Shown here piece after piece: positions 62,431 to 64,000 of a stretch of 64,000 bases of DNA; position 1 is the first letter of the stretch, and the number at the start of each line of letters is the position of its first letter. The stretch is from Staphylococcus hyicus. GTDB lineage: Bacteria; Bacillota; Bacilli; Staphylococcales; Staphylococcaceae. The translations under genes were made by a program, and so were the position numbers. The stretch lies in assembly GCF_000816085.1 (NCBI RefSeq), contig NZ_CP008747.1:434001-498000 (forward strand), read 5' to 3'. The notes under the pieces are model-generated. The model saw only the letters and a program-made list of their open reading frames with translations, did not search any database and was not told the origin of the DNA.

Positions 62431-62814
62431 ATGATACGTTGTGTATGTTTAGTTGATCGACGAGATAATGCATTGCGACTTGTACAAGTACGGCATCGCA
62501 AAAAGATGTATTTTCCAGGAGGGAAGTTAGAGCAAGGGGAAGGGTTAAAAGCAGCGCTAATACGAGAAGTGAAAGAAGAGTTACAACTTGAGTTAAAAGA
62601 AGAAGATATTGAATATATTGGTTCAGTAACAGGCCCAGCTTACCCCCAACCTAATGAAAAAACCGAATTACATGGTTTTCGGACAACTTTCCCAATCAAT
62701 TGGTCAGAAATTGAAATAGCGGCAGAAATTACGCACATTGACTGGGTTAATATGGATGATCATCAGCGGATTGCCCCAGCAGTTTTAAATTGGATAGAAC
62801 AATATGAAACATAA
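62431..62814 (+). CDS. Nudix hydrolase
   Basis: This protein is a member of the Nudix family, which hydrolyses nucleoside diphosphate derivatives. The 127-residue protein (start 62431, AGAGGATTG upstream) carries a full Nudix box, GKLEQGEGLKAALIREVKEEL, at about residues 30-50, preceded by MYFPGG. The C-terminal half contains HGFRTTFPINWSEIEIA. An in-frame ATG 13 codons earlier lacks a ribosome site. It follows the Zur-box flavoprotein gene by 66 bases without terminator, so it may share its transcript. The substrate is unknown. Confidence 0.87.
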   Translation: MIRCVCLVDRRDNALRLVQVRHRKKMYFPGGKLEQGEGLKAALIREVKEELQLELKEEDIEYIGSVTGPAYPQPNEKTELHGFRTTFPINWSEIEIAAEITHIDWVNMDDHQRIAPAVLNWIEQYET

Positions 62815-62817
62815 AGA

Positions 62818-62851
62818 TACGCCCAATGTAACATTATTGGGCGTGTTTTTC
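62818..62851. terminator. Bidirectional terminator after the Nudix gene
   Basis: ACGCCCAATGT pairs with ATTATTGGGCGT around a short loop, followed by GTTTTTCG. The convergent gene ends immediately beyond. Confidence 0.85.
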
Positions 62852-62852
62852 G

Positions 62853-63260
62853 TTATTTCTTAACTTGTTCAATATGGGTGAGATTAGGATATAATCCCCA
62901 TTGAGGTAGATAAAAACCAATGGTGTGCACTTTTACGGATTGGCCTTCTTTAATGTGCTGTTGAATATCACGACTATTAAACTTTTGACGTAATAAAATA
63001 TCACCATTTTCAATTTTGACTAATTGTTTACCTTGTTGAAGCTCAATATAGTACGTTTTACCTGTTGTCACACTATGATTTTCTGCATATTTTTGAATGA
63101 CTTTACCTTCATACGTATGCCGATTCAATTCGGGAATAAAGGTTCCTAAGCCTATAAATAAGATTAATAATACGAATCCACATACAAAAATAATTTTCAT
63201 TATACGTGAGCCGAGTTTATCCATTATTTTGTAGATGGTGTTTTTAAGTTTTTTTAACAT
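62853..63260 (-). CDS. Membrane-anchored small protein of unknown function
   Basis: This 135-residue protein has one membrane segment near residues 21-42 (IMKIIFVCGFVLLILFIGLG) and a C-terminal extracellular domain. That domain reads YEGKVIQKYAENHSVTTGKTYYIELQQGKQ, a style like DUF1523/YdfK-like proteins with a beta-barrel. A GAGGTG site precedes the ATG. The domain pattern EGKVI...TYYIEL is typical of small OB-like modules in Firmicutes. No catalytic residues are seen. Function unknown. Confidence 0.7.
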   Translation of the reverse strand: MLKKLKNTIYKIMDKLGSRIMKIIFVCGFVLLILFIGLGTFIPELNRHTYEGKVIQKYAENHSVTTGKTYYIELQQGKQLVKIENGDILLRQKFNSRDIQQHIKEGQSVKVHTIGFYLPQWGLYPNLTHIEQVKK

Positions 63261-63561
63261 AACGGTTCACACCTCGTTTCTTCTCCTTTTTAGCTTACTA
63301 TAAAAACTTTAATTTCTCCACTTGGACATATTTCCTTCAAGAAATCAATACAATTTTAAAATAAAAAATAAATAGGGTAGCAATAATACATGATTCATAA
63401 TGAGTTGTGCATATAAATAATCGAGCGTGATTTATTTTGTGTATACAGACAAGATTATTAAATTCAAATAAATATATTGTTTGGTTTTAACGTATATATA
63501 TGCTCGGCACTTTCAGAATTTAAGCACTTTATGCTTGATTTGTGCCCCCCTTTTTTTACAT
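63261..63561. other. A/T-rich intergenic region
   Basis: About 300 bases contain the promoter and ribosome site for the minus-strand small protein on the left and no other clear element. A T-run (CCCCCCTTTTTTTACA) borders the terminator of the regulator gene. Confidence 0.4.
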
Positions 63562-63598
63562 AAAAAAGCCGAGTTACTGTGAAAACAGAACTCAGCTC
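63562..63598 (-). terminator. Terminator of the PucR-like regulator gene
   Basis: On the minus strand GCTGAGTTCTGTTTTCACAG pairs with the AACTCGGC arm and is followed by TTTTTTATG. Confidence 0.8.
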
Positions 63599-63602
63599 AC
63601 AT

Positions 63603-64000
63603 TTATTCCGATTTTTTATAAAGCATTTGCGCAATTCTTAATAACACAATGCCATCAATGGTATTAGGATCCCAACCCGTGATATCATGAATTTTTTTAA
63701 TACGATAATTTAACGTATTCCGATGGATATACAAATCATTCGCTGTTTTTACTAACTTTCCATGATTACGGAAATACGCTTCTACCGTTTCGTTTAAATA
63801 TTTGTCTTCACCAAAATCGAGTAACTTCTTATAGTTGCTCACTAATGATGTTTCATTGCTTGGTGTGAAATAACTAATGTTATTACAAATGGTCTCTAAT
63901 TCATATTCCTTATATGTGTGTACACCCTCTGTATGTCGCAGTGTACGTATTAATTTTTGAAGCGATATGGCTTCGTTATATGATTGAATGAGTCCTTGAA
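63603..64000 (-). CDS. PucR/CdaR-family transcriptional regulator (5' part outside window)
   Basis: This is the C-terminal part of a regulator with the PucR-type helix-turn-helix (HTH_30). The frame is open beyond the apparent GTG at 63842 to the right edge, so the gene begins outside the window. The C-terminal segment has YLNETVEAYFRNHGKLVKTANDLYIHRNTLNYRIKKI, the classic PucR/CdaR pattern (TA..L.[IV]HRNTL.YR[LI]). Related proteins control use of sugar diacids, purines or amino acids. The target cannot be inferred here, as neighbouring genes give no hint. Confidence 0.88.
   Translation of the reverse strand, partial: QGLIQSYNEAISLQKLIRTLRHTEGVHTYKEYELETICNNISYFTPSNETSLVSNYKKLLDFGEDKYLNETVEAYFRNHGKLVKTANDLYIHRNTLNYRIKKIHDITGWDPNTIDGIVLLRIAQMLYKKSE

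Noticed and set aside
63603-63842. Treating the terminal regulator as a complete 79-residue protein starting at 63842
   Set aside because: The same frame stays open and codes convincingly up to the window edge, so the GTG at 63842 is internal.

Overview
The window looks like chromosomal DNA of a low-GC Firmicute, almost certainly a Staphylococcus. Evidence: a staphylococcal-type UreC, an SstABCD iron-uptake operon behind a Fur box, a RelP-type alarmone synthetase, SsaA- and SceD/IsaA-like secreted wall proteins, a YSIRK-like/LPXTG surface protein, and a capsule locus whose core (capABCDEFG) follows the S. aureus cap5/cap8 order. The species cannot be fixed from sequence alone. A dCTP deaminase, a large clade-2 catalase and a tandem PPK2 phosphotransferase suggest it is not S. 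aureus.

Layout. 1-2.9 kb: MacAB-like export system, 5' end outside the window. 3-7.8 kb: an FmtA-like serine hydrolase, an unlisted 44-residue membrane peptide, a two-component system, then a DUF2231-like membrane protein and a CDF metal-efflux pump preceded by tandem 11-bp repeats. 8-11.5 kb: urea transporter diverging from ureABC; ureEFGD do not follow. 11.6-12.8 kb: two paralogous lipoproteins. 13-14.5 kb: a dCTP deaminase/COG0523 GTPase pair behind a Zur-like box. 14.7-18.5 kb: universal stress protein (cre site), BrnQ (perfect CodY box), DUF488 and DUF819 proteins. 18.6-23.5 kb: small membrane proteins and sstABCD. 23.7-33.7 kb: MarR/nitroreductase, relP, M23 peptidase, CHAP protein, transglycosylase, polyphosphate phosphotransferase, hydrolase, cyclase, drug exporter. 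34.3-43.6 kb: LPXTG protein, SDR plus catalase (sigma-B-like promoter), an unrecognised 374-residue protein, a dicarboxylate/glutamate-type symporter, two small paralogous membrane proteins, a second stress SDR. 44-61 kb: the capsule region. 61.2-64 kb: a Zur-box-preceded flavoprotein with a Nudix hydrolase, a small membrane-anchored protein, and the C-terminal end of a PucR/CdaR-type regulator.

Main points. (1) Two Zur-like operators in one window suggest a zinc-limitation response that includes nucleotide metabolism (dcd-cobW) and an uncharacterised flavoprotein. (2) The capsule locus appears mosaic: the conserved capB-G block, predicted to make UDP-L-FucNAc, is combined with an AT-rich PglC/PglD/PglE-like module. 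With CapD this predicts a di-N-acetylbacillosamine-type initiating sugar, and no capN/O/P genes are present before the terminator. The Wzy-like gene lies upstream of capA. (3) The urease structural genes stand alone with no accessory genes in the window. (4) A hairpin family with GCCTTCRA...TYGAAGGC arms recurs five times between genes. No tRNA, rRNA, CRISPR array, prophage or intact insertion sequence was seen.
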